Below, one piece after another: positions 1-6,519 of a stretch of DNA of 64,000 nucleotides; the stretch's first letter is position 1, and the number at the start of each line of letters is the position of its first letter. The translations under genes and the position numbers were made by a program. Below the pieces are notes generated by a model. The model saw nothing but the letters and a program-made list of their open reading frames with translations. It was not told the origin of the DNA and searched no databases. Source of the DNA: Actinophytocola sp963727495 (lineage in GTDB: Bacteria > Actinomycetota > Actinomycetes > Mycobacteriales > Pseudonocardiaceae). The DNA is taken from assembly GCA_963727495.1 (NCBI GenBank), contig CAVSGQ010000011.1:182175-246174 (forward strand), in the 5' to 3' direction.

Positions 1-434
1 GCGTTGGACTTGCCGGGGCTGATCACGCCCGGGCAGTTCGGGCCCACGATCCGGGTCTTGTTGCCGGTCGCGCACGCGTGCGCCCAGAAGCTCGCCGTGT
101 CGTGCACCGGGATGCCCTCGGTGATCACCACGCAGAGACCGATGCCGGCGTCGACGGCCTCGACCACCGCGCTCCTGGCGAACTTCGGCGGCACGAACAC
201 GACGGTCGTGTCCGCGCCGGTGGCCTCCACGGCCTCGCCGACCGTGTTGAACACCGGCAGCGTCAGGCCGTCCTTGACCTCGGAGAAGTCCGCGGTCTGC
301 CCGCCCTTGCCGGGGGTGACACCGCCGACCACGTTCGCGCCCGACGCGAGCATGCGGCGGGTGTGCTTGGTGCCCTCGGCACCGGTCATGCCCTGAACGA
401 TGATCTTGCTGTCGTCGTCGAGGAAAATCGCCAT
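1..434 (-). CDS. sucD: Succinyl-CoA ligase alpha subunit, partial
   Basis: This is the N-terminal part (about 144 residues) of the CoA-binding alpha subunit; the rest lies beyond the left edge. The reading frame begins MAIFLDDDSKIIVQG and shows the Rossmann-type CoA site (VQGMTG), the segment GGVTPGKGG and the conserved NCPGVISPGK stretch. The catalytic histidine lies outside the window. The ATG at 434 directly follows the sucC stop codon with one base between, so the two subunits are translationally coupled. With SucC it interconverts succinate and succinyl-CoA with a nucleotide triphosphate. Whether this is the housekeeping copy or a pathway paralogue cannot be told here. Confidence 0.95.
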   Translation of the reverse strand, partial: MAIFLDDDSKIIVQGMTGAEGTKHTRRMLASGANVVGGVTPGKGGQTADFSEVKDGLTLPVFNTVGEAVEATGADTTVVFVPPKFARSAVVEAVDAGIGLCVVITEGIPVHDTASFWAHACATGNKTRIVGPNCPGVISPGKSN

Positions 435-435
435 C

Positions 436-1617
436 TCACGCCCCCTGTGCGGCAAGCTCGGCGGCCTGGCGCGCCGCGTTGTCCATGGTGTCGACCTGCT
501 GGAGGCCGGGCAGTGCCGCCTCGGTGAGGATCCGCCTGCCCTCCTCGGAGTTGTTCCCGTCCAGCCGCACCACGATCGGCTTGTCCACCGTGTCACCGCG
601 GCTGTCCAGCAACCGGAACGCCTGCACGATGCCGTTGGCCACCGCATCACAGGCGGTGATGCCGCCGAAGACGTTGACGAACACACTGCGCACGTCCCGG
701 TCCGACAGGATGATCTCCAACCCGTTCGCCATCACCTCGGCCGACGCGCCACCACCGATATCGAGGAAGTTCGCCGGCCGCACACCCCCGAACTCCTCAC
801 CCGCATACGCCACAACATCCAAAGTCGACATCACCAGCCCCGCGCCGTTACCGATGACCCCGACCTGGCCGTCCAGCTTCACGTAGTTGAGATCCTTCGC
901 CTTGGCGGCCGCCTCCAGCGGGTCCTCCGCGGCGACATCCACCAGACCGGCGTGACCGGGATGGCGGAAAGAGGCGTTGTCGTCCAGGGTGACCTTGCCA
1001 TCCAGCGCGACAATCCTGCCCGCCGGATCCCGGACCAGCGGGTTCACCTCCACCAGCGTGGCGTCCTCGGCCACGAACGTCTCCCACAGCTGAACCACGA
1101 CCTCCGCGACCTGGTCGGCCACGGCCTCCGGGAACCTCGCCGCGGACACGATCTCCCTGGCCTTCGCGAGATCCACCCCCGCGATCGCGTCCACCGGCAC
1201 CCTCGCCAGCGCGTCCGGGCGCTCCACCGCGAGCTGCTCGATCTCCATGCCACCCTCGGCCGACGCCATCGCCAAAAACGTCCGGTTCGCCCGGTCGAGC
1301 AGGAAGGAGACGTAGAACTCCTCCGCGATGTCCGACGCGGGCGTCACGAGTACCCGGCGGACGACATGCCCCTTGATGTCCAACCCGAGGATGGCCTCCG
1401 CCGTGGCCCGGGCGTCGGCCGGGTCGTCGGCCAGCTTCACGCCACCAGCCTTGCCGCGCCCGCCGGTCTTCACCTGCGCCTTGACGACCACCGGGACGCC
1501 GAACCCGGCTGCCGCCTCGGCGGCGGCGTCCGCGTCCTCGACGACCCGCTGCCCCGGTCCCACCGGTACACCGTTCGCCGCGAACAGGTCTTTCGCCTGG
1601 TACTCGTACAGGTCCAC
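436..1617 (-). CDS. sucC: Succinyl-CoA ligase beta subunit (ADP-forming)
   Basis: The protein has 393 residues, the usual length for actinobacterial SucC. It starts VDLYEYQAKDLFAANG, the canonical N-terminus, at a GTG preceded by GGAGGA at a good distance; an upstream ATG at 1731 would add an unrelated N-terminal extension and overlap the divergent MFS promoter. An ATP-grasp fold is visible (VVKAQVKTGGRGKAGG, EVNPLV, GNGAGLVMSTLD, NFLDIGGGA). The gene is divergent to an oxalate/formate-type MFS gene, and the 106-bp gap contains a copy of the cluster operator. This suggests that sucCD may belong to the neighbouring catabolic regulon, for example by supplying or recycling succinyl-CoA as a CoA donor (inference). 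Confidence 0.95.
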   Translation of the reverse strand: MDLYEYQAKDLFAANGVPVGPGQRVVEDADAAAEAAAGFGVPVVVKAQVKTGGRGKAGGVKLADDPADARATAEAILGLDIKGHVVRRVLVTPASDIAEEFYVSFLLDRANRTFLAMASAEGGMEIEQLAVERPDALARVPVDAIAGVDLAKAREIVSAARFPEAVADQVAEVVVQLWETFVAEDATLVEVNPLVRDPAGRIVALDGKVTLDDNASFRHPGHAGLVDVAAEDPLEAAAKAKDLNYVKLDGQVGVIGNGAGLVMSTLDVVAYAGEEFGGVRPANFLDIGGGASAEVMANGLEIILSDRDVRSVFVNVFGGITACDAVANGIVQAFRLLDSRGDTVDKPIVVRLDGNNSEEGRRILTEAALPGLQQVDTMDNAARQAAELAAQGA

Positions 1618-1661
1618 GCGTCGAGTCCTCCACTTGCAGAGCTGTGACCGCGGCCATATCT

Positions 1662-1686
1662 TGTTGTAGACTGTATGCAGTATGGA
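1662..1686. promoter_or_regulatory. Predicted GntR operator between sucC and MFS gene
   Basis: Two direct GTATG half-sites (1673-1677 and 1680-1684) are separated by CA. The core GTATGCAGTATG matches the sites found at 3352, 13379 and 13536. The site lies between the divergent sucC and MFS start codons, where it could control both. Assigning it to the neighbouring FCD-GntR protein is inference. Confidence 0.6.
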
Positions 1687-1723
1687 AGCACTTGTCCAGG
1701 GACCACCGAACCCGGAGGCAGTG

Positions 1724-3049
1724 ATGAGCACCTCAACCGAGACGCTCGACTTTCTCGGACGCCGCTACGCCGTGGGCCCGGCCGCCGAGGAGCTGATCGG
1801 CCGGCGCAGGGAGTGGATGCTGTGGCTGCCCTGGGCCGCCATGGCGGCGATCGGCATCCTGCAGTACGGGTTCGGCTCCCTGGTGCCGGCGCTGGTGGGC
1901 CGCGGCTGGTCACCGGTGGACGTGTTCTGGCTGCTGGCCCTGTGGACGGTGTTCCAGGCCGGCGCCGGGTTCCCGGTCGCGTCGCTGCGCGAACGCGGCC
2001 GGATCGGGCCGCGCAGCACGATGGTCGCGGGAGCCGTGCTGCTCCTGCTCGGCCCGCTCGCGCTGGCCCAGGGCAGCGAGCTGGTCGCGCTGCTGGGGTA
2101 CTCGGTGCTCAGCGGCACCGGCGCGGGCCTCGTCTACGCGACCTGCTCGTCCACGGTGGCCAAGTGGTACCCGGAGCGGACGGCGGGGCGGGTCAGCGTG
2201 GTCACCGGCGCGTTCGCGTACGGCTCGGTGCCCTTCGCCGTGGCGTTCCTGTTCACCGTGGACGGTGGTCCGCTGGCGCCGACGCTGGTGGTGACCGGCG
2301 TGCTGATCTTCCTGACGGTGCTCGCGGTGGGCGTCGTGCTGCGCGACCCGCCGGCGAACTGGTGGCCGCCGGAGGTCGACCCGCGGGAGTGGGCGCTGGA
2401 CGGCCGCCGGGTGAACGCGGTCCGCCAGTACACGCCGCGCGAGGCGATGCGGACCGGCGTGGCGCCCCTGATGTACCTGATCCTGTTCTGCGCCAGCGCG
2501 GTCTCGCTGTTCGACATCACGTTCCTGGCCACCCTCGGTGCCCGGCTCGACGTCGCGCTGCTGGTGGTCGCGCTGTGCACCGGGCTGCTGCTGGGCACCA
2601 ACGGCGCCGGCCGGGCGCTGGCGATCCGGGTGTCCGACCAGGTGGGCCGCACCCGCACGCTGGGCTGGGTGCTCGCGGTCCTGGGCGTGGGTCAGCTGTG
2701 CCTGGCCAGCGCCGCGACGACGGGCTCGGTGGCGATCCTGCTGCTCGCCTCGCTGCTGGCGGGCACCGGCGGCGGCGCGTTCTACCCCCTGTTCGCGAGC
2801 CTGGTGCGCGAGTACTTCGGCGACCAGAGCCCGGGCGCGCGGCAGACGCACGCGGCGGTCTACAGCGCCAAGGCCTTCGGCGGCGTGCTCGGCGTCGGCA
2901 TCGCCGCGATCGTCCTGCCCGGGTGGGGCTACCCGGCGGTCTTCATGCTGGCCAGCATCCTCGCGGTGGCCTCCGGCGCGCTGTGCCTCAAGCTGCGCCA
3001 GCCCGGCCGCTTCCTGCCCGGCATCCCCCCACACCAAGCCACCCCCTGA
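1724..3049 (+). CDS. MFS transporter, oxalate/formate antiporter-like (OFA family)
   Basis: A 441-residue membrane protein with about twelve hydrophobic segments. It is OFA-like in layout: the N-terminal helix segment LQYGFGSLVPAL, a glycine-rich TM4 (GTGAGLVYATCSSTVAKWYPER) interrupted by the usual W-Y/F-P motif, and a matching LVREYFGDQ segment in the second half. The ATG at 1724 is chosen because GGAGG (1714-1718) lies five bases upstream; GTG at 1721 is too close. Family members exchange a dicarboxylate or 2-oxo/hydroxy acid for formate or another monocarboxylate. Its operator-bearing promoter and the formyl-CoA-type enzymes nearby fit carboxylate uptake with formate release. The substrate is not settled by sequence. 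Confidence 0.8.
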   Translation: MSTSTETLDFLGRRYAVGPAAEELIGRRREWMLWLPWAAMAAIGILQYGFGSLVPALVGRGWSPVDVFWLLALWTVFQAGAGFPVASLRERGRIGPRSTMVAGAVLLLLGPLALAQGSELVALLGYSVLSGTGAGLVYATCSSTVAKWYPERTAGRVSVVTGAFAYGSVPFAVAFLFTVDGGPLAPTLVVTGVLIFLTVLAVGVVLRDPPANWWPPEVDPREWALDGRRVNAVRQYTPREAMRTGVAPLMYLILFCASAVSLFDITFLATLGARLDVALLVVALCTGLLLGTNGAGRALAIRVSDQVGRTRTLGWVLAVLGVGQLCLASAATTGSVAILLLASLLAGTGGGAFYPLFASLVREYFGDQSPGARQTHAAVYSAKAFGGVLGVGIAAIVLPGWGYPAVFMLASILAVASGALCLKLRQPGRFLPGIPPHQATP

Positions 3050-3052
3050 CCC

Positions 3053-3262
3053 CCGCGAGTCCAACACTCCGAACCCGCGAGTCCAACCCCCCGAACCCGC
3101 GAGTCCGACACTCCGAACCCGCGAGTCCCCCACTCCGAACCCGCGAGTCCGACACTCGGAACCGGCGTGTTCGGCGCTCCGAGGTGCGCCGATGTCGGAC
3201 TCGGCGGTCGGGAGCGTTGGACACGCGGGTCGGGAGCGTTGGACTCGCGAGGTTTCCCAGGT
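3053..3262. repeat. 22-bp repeat array 1 (inverted)
   Basis: It begins four bases after the MFS stop codon. About six head-to-tail 22-bp units (CCCGCGAGTCCAACACTCCG plus AA, with variants) are followed by two units in the opposite orientation (GGTCGGGAGCGTTGGACACG plus CG). The two halves are complementary, so a transcript can fold into a long hairpin. The same family occurs at 28.3-28.66 kb and 39.69-39.8 kb, always just after a stop codon. A terminator or mRNA 3'-end role is the simplest reading. There are no unique spacers, so it is not CRISPR. Confidence 0.85.
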
Positions 3263-3344
3263 GGGGGAGGCATGTGACCCGGTGGGGCGGTGTCAGCCGT
3301 CACTGAGTGTGAAGGTGCTCACGAGGGGCATAATCGGACATGCT

Positions 3345-3367
3345 CAGCGTTGTATGCTGTAGACAAC
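3345..3367. promoter_or_regulatory. Predicted GntR operator upstream of gntR
   Basis: The core GTATGCTGTA at 3352-3361 matches the cluster operator (GTATG, CW, GYA). It lies about 45 bases before the GntR start codon, a position consistent with autoregulation. No clear -35/-10 pair was identified around it. Confidence 0.55.
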
Positions 3368-3405
3368 GAACGACGCCGTGTGCCCACAACGTGTTGGAGT
3401 CAACC

Positions 3406-4155
3406 ATGCAGCCGACCGAGTTGCCGAAGGAGCTGGCGGCTCGCCGGATCGATCGCCCGGTCCCGCTTCGGGAGCACGTCTACCAGGCGATGCAGGAGCT
3501 CATCATCTCCCGGCGCCTGGCCCCGGGGCAACACCTGGTCGAGAGCGAGCTGGCGCAGATGCTCGGCGTCTCCCGCCAGCCGGTCCGCGAGGCGTTGCAG
3601 TGGCTCAACAACGAGGGCTGGGTCGACCTGCGCCCCGGCTACGGCGCATTCGTGCACGCCCCGACCCAGGACGAGGCCGACCAGCTGCTGGCCGTCCGCT
3701 CGCTGCTGGAGGGCGAGGCCGCCCGGCTGGCCGCCCTGCACGCGGACGCCGAGGGCGTCGCCCGGCTGCGCGACCTCAACCACCAGGGCGAGGAGGCCCT
3801 CGCCGCCGACGACGTCGACACCGCGGTCGCGCTCAACGCCGCCGTGCACCGATGTGTCACCGAGCTGTCCGGCAACAAGGTCCTGCTGGACTTCGCCACC
3901 CAGGTGGACCGCAGGGTCCGCTGGTACTACACCCCGATCGCCCGCCGGCGCGGCAAGCAGTCCTGGCAGGAGCACACCAAGCTCATCGACGCGATCGAGA
4001 AGCGTGACGCGGACACCGCCGCCCGCATCATGCACGAGCACACGGAGCGGACCCGGAAGTCCTACCTCGAGCAGCGCGCCGCCGACGGTTCCGACGACCA
4101 GCAGCTGATCGAGCTGCCCGCCCGGCGGCGCCGCCGGACGTCCACTCGCAACTGA
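3406..4155 (+). CDS. GntR-family transcriptional regulator (FCD type)
   Basis: The protein has 249 residues. Residues about 20-80 form the winged helix (VYQAMQELIISRRLAPG, SELAQMLGVSRQPVREALQ, EGWVDLRPGYGAFV). The remainder is an alpha-helical FCD effector domain with acidic and histidine positions typical of metal/carboxylate binding (LNAAVHRCVTEL, QEHTKLIDAI, HEHTERTRKSYLE). The ATG at 3406 has TTGGAG seven bases upstream; an earlier in-frame ATG at 3340 would overlap the predicted operator. FCD regulators usually respond to small organic acids. It sits in the middle of the CoA/carboxylate cluster and is the natural candidate for the four GTATG sites (inference). Confidence 0.9.
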   Translation: MQPTELPKELAARRIDRPVPLREHVYQAMQELIISRRLAPGQHLVESELAQMLGVSRQPVREALQWLNNEGWVDLRPGYGAFVHAPTQDEADQLLAVRSLLEGEAARLAALHADAEGVARLRDLNHQGEEALAADDVDTAVALNAAVHRCVTELSGNKVLLDFATQVDRRVRWYYTPIARRRGKQSWQEHTKLIDAIEKRDADTAARIMHEHTERTRKSYLEQRAADGSDDQQLIELPARRRRRTSTRN

Positions 4156-4222
4156 GCCGCCACCGCGGCCCACAACCCCGACCCGAGGTGACCTCCGTCG
4201 CCTCGCTCGACCGACCCCGCCC

Positions 4223-4238
4223 GTCGCGACGCCGCGAC
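4223..4238. other. Small hairpin upstream of microprotein 1
   Basis: GTCGCG and CGCGAC are separated by ACGC. It lies in the 128-bp gap between gntR and the first microprotein gene, about 45 bases before the start codon. The same gap also holds GAGGTGACCTC. The role is unknown. Confidence 0.4.
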
Positions 4239-4283
4239 CCGGGGTTCCACGGTGCTGTTCGCAGCAAGGAGGTGAGAACAACC

Positions 4284-4457
4284 ATGCGAAAGCTCTTCAA
4301 GCTCCCCCGGGGCTTCAACGCCGACGGCCGCATGCTCGGCGTCGGCCTGGCCGCGGCGATGGAGAAGCAGCGCCAGGACGCCACCCGTGGCGTCGAGGAC
4401 TACCTGCGCCGCACCGCCACCGGCGGCGACGGGCGTGTGACCACCACCTCGGTCTGA
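4284..4457 (+). CDS. Microprotein 1 (57 aa), tandem paralogue
   Basis: The sequence starts MRKLFKLPRGFNADGRMLG and ends in a polar tail rich in Gly and Thr. It has a strong ribosome binding site (AAGGAGGTG, nine bases before the ATG). It is clearly homologous to the 63-residue product at 4537: both share RG-x-x-ADGR-x-LG-x-GLA-x-AM, then QR, and VE-x-YLR. No signal peptide, cysteine pattern or membrane segment is evident; the N-terminus is basic and the middle could be an amphipathic helix. I do not recognise the family. Conservation of two copies with good ribosome binding sites argues that they are expressed. Confidence 0.75.
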   Translation: MRKLFKLPRGFNADGRMLGVGLAAAMEKQRQDATRGVEDYLRRTATGGDGRVTTTSV

Positions 4458-4475
4458 CCCGGTCCCGTACCGGGT
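4457..4475. terminator. Hairpin after microprotein 1
   Basis: ACCCGGT and ACCGGGT pair around a five-base loop, starting at the last base of the stop codon. There is no U-tract. It may act as a weak terminator or as an mRNA-stability or processing element between the two microprotein genes. Confidence 0.45.
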
Positions 4476-4496
4476 AACCCGGGAACCGGTGGATCC

Positions 4497-4515
4497 GAGC
4501 CGCGGAATGCGGCTC
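4497..4515. other. Hairpin just upstream of microprotein 2 RBS
   Basis: GAGCCGC and GCGGCTC form a perfect seven-base stem with a five-base loop that ends seven bases before the ribosome binding site of microprotein 2. The position could influence translation initiation. Confidence 0.4.
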
Positions 4516-4536
4516 ACCCACAGGAGGTGACAGCGA

Positions 4537-4728
4537 ATGCGTAACTGGCGAGAGCACCTCAAGGCCCTCACCAGCTCTCCGCGCGGCTGCAGCGCCGACG
4601 GCCGGACCCTCGGCATCGGTCTCGCGACGGCCATGGCCGCGCAGCGCGAGCCGGCGGCCCGCGAGGTCGAGACCTACCTGCGCGACGGCGCGAGCCACGA
4701 GGACCGGCGCGTGACCGCCGGCGTGTGA
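4537..4728 (+). CDS. Microprotein 2 (63 aa), tandem paralogue
   Basis: The sequence starts MRNWREHLKALTSSPRG and continues CSADGRTLGIGLATAM, then AAQREPAAREVETYLRD. It has a strong ribosome binding site (AGGAGGTG, spacing about seven). It is homologous over about 35 residues to microprotein 1 but has diverged at both ends, so the duplication is not recent. The gene ends shortly before a strong bidirectional terminator, which makes gntR and the two microproteins a plausible transcription unit. The function is unknown. Confidence 0.75.
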   Translation: MRNWREHLKALTSSPRGCSADGRTLGIGLATAMAAQREPAAREVETYLRDGASHEDRRVTAGV

Positions 4729-4756
4729 GCACGACGCCGGTAGCACCGCGAAGTCC

Positions 4757-4793
4757 GGTGGGCCGGGCCACGATACGGGTGGCCCGGCCCACC
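4757..4793. terminator. Bidirectional terminator
   Basis: A perfect 15-bp stem (left arm begins GGTGGGCCGGGC, right arm ends GCCCGGCCCACC) closes around a seven-base loop. It lies between the convergent microprotein 2 and terC-like genes. Confidence 0.8.
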
Positions 4794-4808
4794 GCGTCTA
4801 GCACACTC

Positions 4809-5804
4809 CTAGTCGACCTCGGCGGCGGGCACCTCGTCGGAGACCTCCCGCAGCTCGCGGTCCCGGTCGCGGCGCACCTTGAGCATGCTGACCACGGCGG
4901 TGATCGCGAGCGTGCCGATGATCACGCCCAGCGAGACCAGGATCGGGATCTCCGGCGCCCACGAGACGCCGTGGTGGTGCAGCGTCTCCACGATCAGCTT
5001 CACGCCGATGAAGCCGAGCACCACGGCGAGCCCGTGGGACAGGTACACCAGGCGGTCCAGCAGCCCGCCGATGATGAAGTACAGCTGGCGCAGCCCCATC
5101 AACGCGAAGGCGTTGGCGGTCAGCACCAGGTAGGGCTCCTTGGTCAGCCCGAAGATCGCCGGGATCGAGTCGACCGCGAACAGCAGGTTCGTGGTGCCGA
5201 TCGCGACCATCACGATCAGCATGGGGGTCACCAGGCGCTTGCCGTCCACCTTCGTGGTGATCTTCGCGCCGTCGTACCTCTCCGTGGCGGGCAGGATCTT
5301 CTTCGCCACCCGCAGCATCACGTTCTCCTTGAACTCCTCGTCCTCGTCGGAGTCGCTCACCACCAGCTGCACGGCGGTGTAGAGCAGGAAGGCACCGAAG
5401 ATGTAGAACAGCCAGTCGAACTCGGCGATCGCCGCGGAGCCGACCGAGACGACGATCACCCGCAGGACCAGCGCGATCACGATGCCGATGGACAGCACCT
5501 TCTGCTGGTGGTCCCGGTGCACCGCGAAGCTGACCATGATGAGCATCGTGACGAACAGGTTGTCCACCGACAGCGAGTACTCGGTGATCCAGCCGGCGAA
5601 CAGCTCGCCGCCGTACTGGCTGCCCTGGAAGAAGAAGATGGCGAGTCCGAACAGGACGGCCAGCCCCACGTAGCAGCCGATCCAGGCCACGCACTCCTTG
5701 AGCGAGGGGTGCCGCGGGTTGCGCGAGACGAGGTAGAAGTCGACACAGATGACGGCGGTCAGCCCGAGGCCGGTGACCAGCCACAGCCAGAGGGGGACGT
5801 TCAT
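4809..5804 (-). CDS. TerC-family integral membrane protein
   Basis: A 331-residue protein with about nine hydrophobic helices. It carries the two TerC signature acidic helices, TEYSLSVDNLFV near residue 75 and LLFAVDSIPAIF near residue 205, and the cytoplasmic acidic loop SDEDEEFKEN between them. The length fits the Alx/TerC group, members of which export or homeostatically control Mn2+ and are linked to tellurite resistance. A modest ribosome binding site (AAAGGTAG) precedes the ATG. I looked for a yybP-ykoY Mn riboswitch in the short upstream gap and saw none. Its link to the surrounding CoA genes is unclear. Confidence 0.88.
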   Translation of the reverse strand: MNVPLWLWLVTGLGLTAVICVDFYLVSRNPRHPSLKECVAWIGCYVGLAVLFGLAIFFFQGSQYGGELFAGWITEYSLSVDNLFVTMLIMVSFAVHRDHQQKVLSIGIVIALVLRVIVVSVGSAAIAEFDWLFYIFGAFLLYTAVQLVVSDSDEDEEFKENVMLRVAKKILPATERYDGAKITTKVDGKRLVTPMLIVMVAIGTTNLLFAVDSIPAIFGLTKEPYLVLTANAFALMGLRQLYFIIGGLLDRLVYLSHGLAVVLGFIGVKLIVETLHHHGVSWAPEIPILVSLGVIIGTLAITAVVSMLKVRRDRDRELREVSDEVPAAEVD

Positions 5805-5951
5805 CGGCTACCTTTCGCCCGCTCGGGTGCGGGCCTCGTCGACTCGTCCACGATTATCCGTGGTACGTCGAGGGGCACTCAACGGGTCCTGGACCCGGCG
5901 CCGGGGCTCGTCCGGCGGATTCGCGCCACCGCGGACCCGCCGGACGCGGCG

Positions 5952-6506
5952 TCAGCGACCCGAGGTCGCGTCGGCTTTGTGATCGGCCCGGTGGCGGCGC
6001 GACGTCGCCCTTCTCCGCTCCTTGGCCTCGTACATCGCCTTCGCGTACGAGGCGTAGCGAAGGTAGACGTCCCTGGCCACCTCGTCGTGCTCGGCGAGCC
6101 GAGCCCACCAGCGCGGAGCCAGGCGCTCGTGCAGCCACAGGAAGCCGATCGCGAAGCCGAGGCTGACGATCCCCTGGAACGCCAGGAAACCCAGCGTGTC
6201 CGGCGGCAACGTCGGCGTGCCGCCGACGTACCAGCTGAGCGCCAGCTCGTGCAGCAGCCGGGCCAGCGGGAACCCGACCAACCAGTACAGCGCGGCCGGG
6301 GCGAACCCGCCGAGCCGCACCCGTTTGTTGATCAACAGCGTCGTGTATCCGCCACCGAGTAAGGCGAGCGGCACGCCGAGCGACAGCGCGGCCACCACCG
6401 CGGCCCCGGCGGACTGACCGACGATCGCGGTCAGCCCACCGGCGAGCACGCCGGCGATGAACCCGACTGCCAGACCCGGCAGGGTCAGCAGGAACAGACG
6501 GCGCAT
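5952..6506 (-). CDS. Small membrane protein linked to the Nramp-like gene
   Basis: The protein has 184 residues and four to five hydrophobic segments in the first 130 residues, followed by a basic cytoplasmic tail (EAKERRRATSRRHR). The ATG at 6506 is preferred because GGGAG lies nine bases upstream; a TTG at 6515 is possible. The gene begins 14 bases after the stop of the Nramp-like gene, so the two are probably co-transcribed and perhaps co-assembled. I do not recognise a family. A role as a partner or assembly factor for the carrier is a guess from position only. Confidence 0.7.
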   Translation of the reverse strand: MRRLFLLTLPGLAVGFIAGVLAGGLTAIVGQSAGAAVVAALSLGVPLALLGGGYTTLLINKRVRLGGFAPAALYWLVGFPLARLLHELALSWYVGGTPTLPPDTLGFLAFQGIVSLGFAIGFLWLHERLAPRWWARLAEHDEVARDVYLRYASYAKAMYEAKERRRATSRRHRADHKADATSGR

Positions 6507-6519
6507 CGCACTCAACTCC

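Noticed and set aside
400..1647. 415-codon plus-strand frame over sucC
   Set aside because: Shadow of sucC; the minus-strand protein is a canonical SucC.
3053..3262. CRISPR array
   Set aside because: Units abut without unique spacers, the orientation reverses in the middle, and no cas genes are near.
4284..4728. RiPP precursor or toxin-antitoxin pair
   Set aside because: No leader/core pattern, no Cys/Ser/Thr-rich core and no modification enzymes nearby; the two ORFs are homologous to each other rather than complementary in type.
5805..5951. yybP-ykoY manganese riboswitch before the TerC gene
   Set aside because: The gap is short and I found none of the conserved loop sequences.
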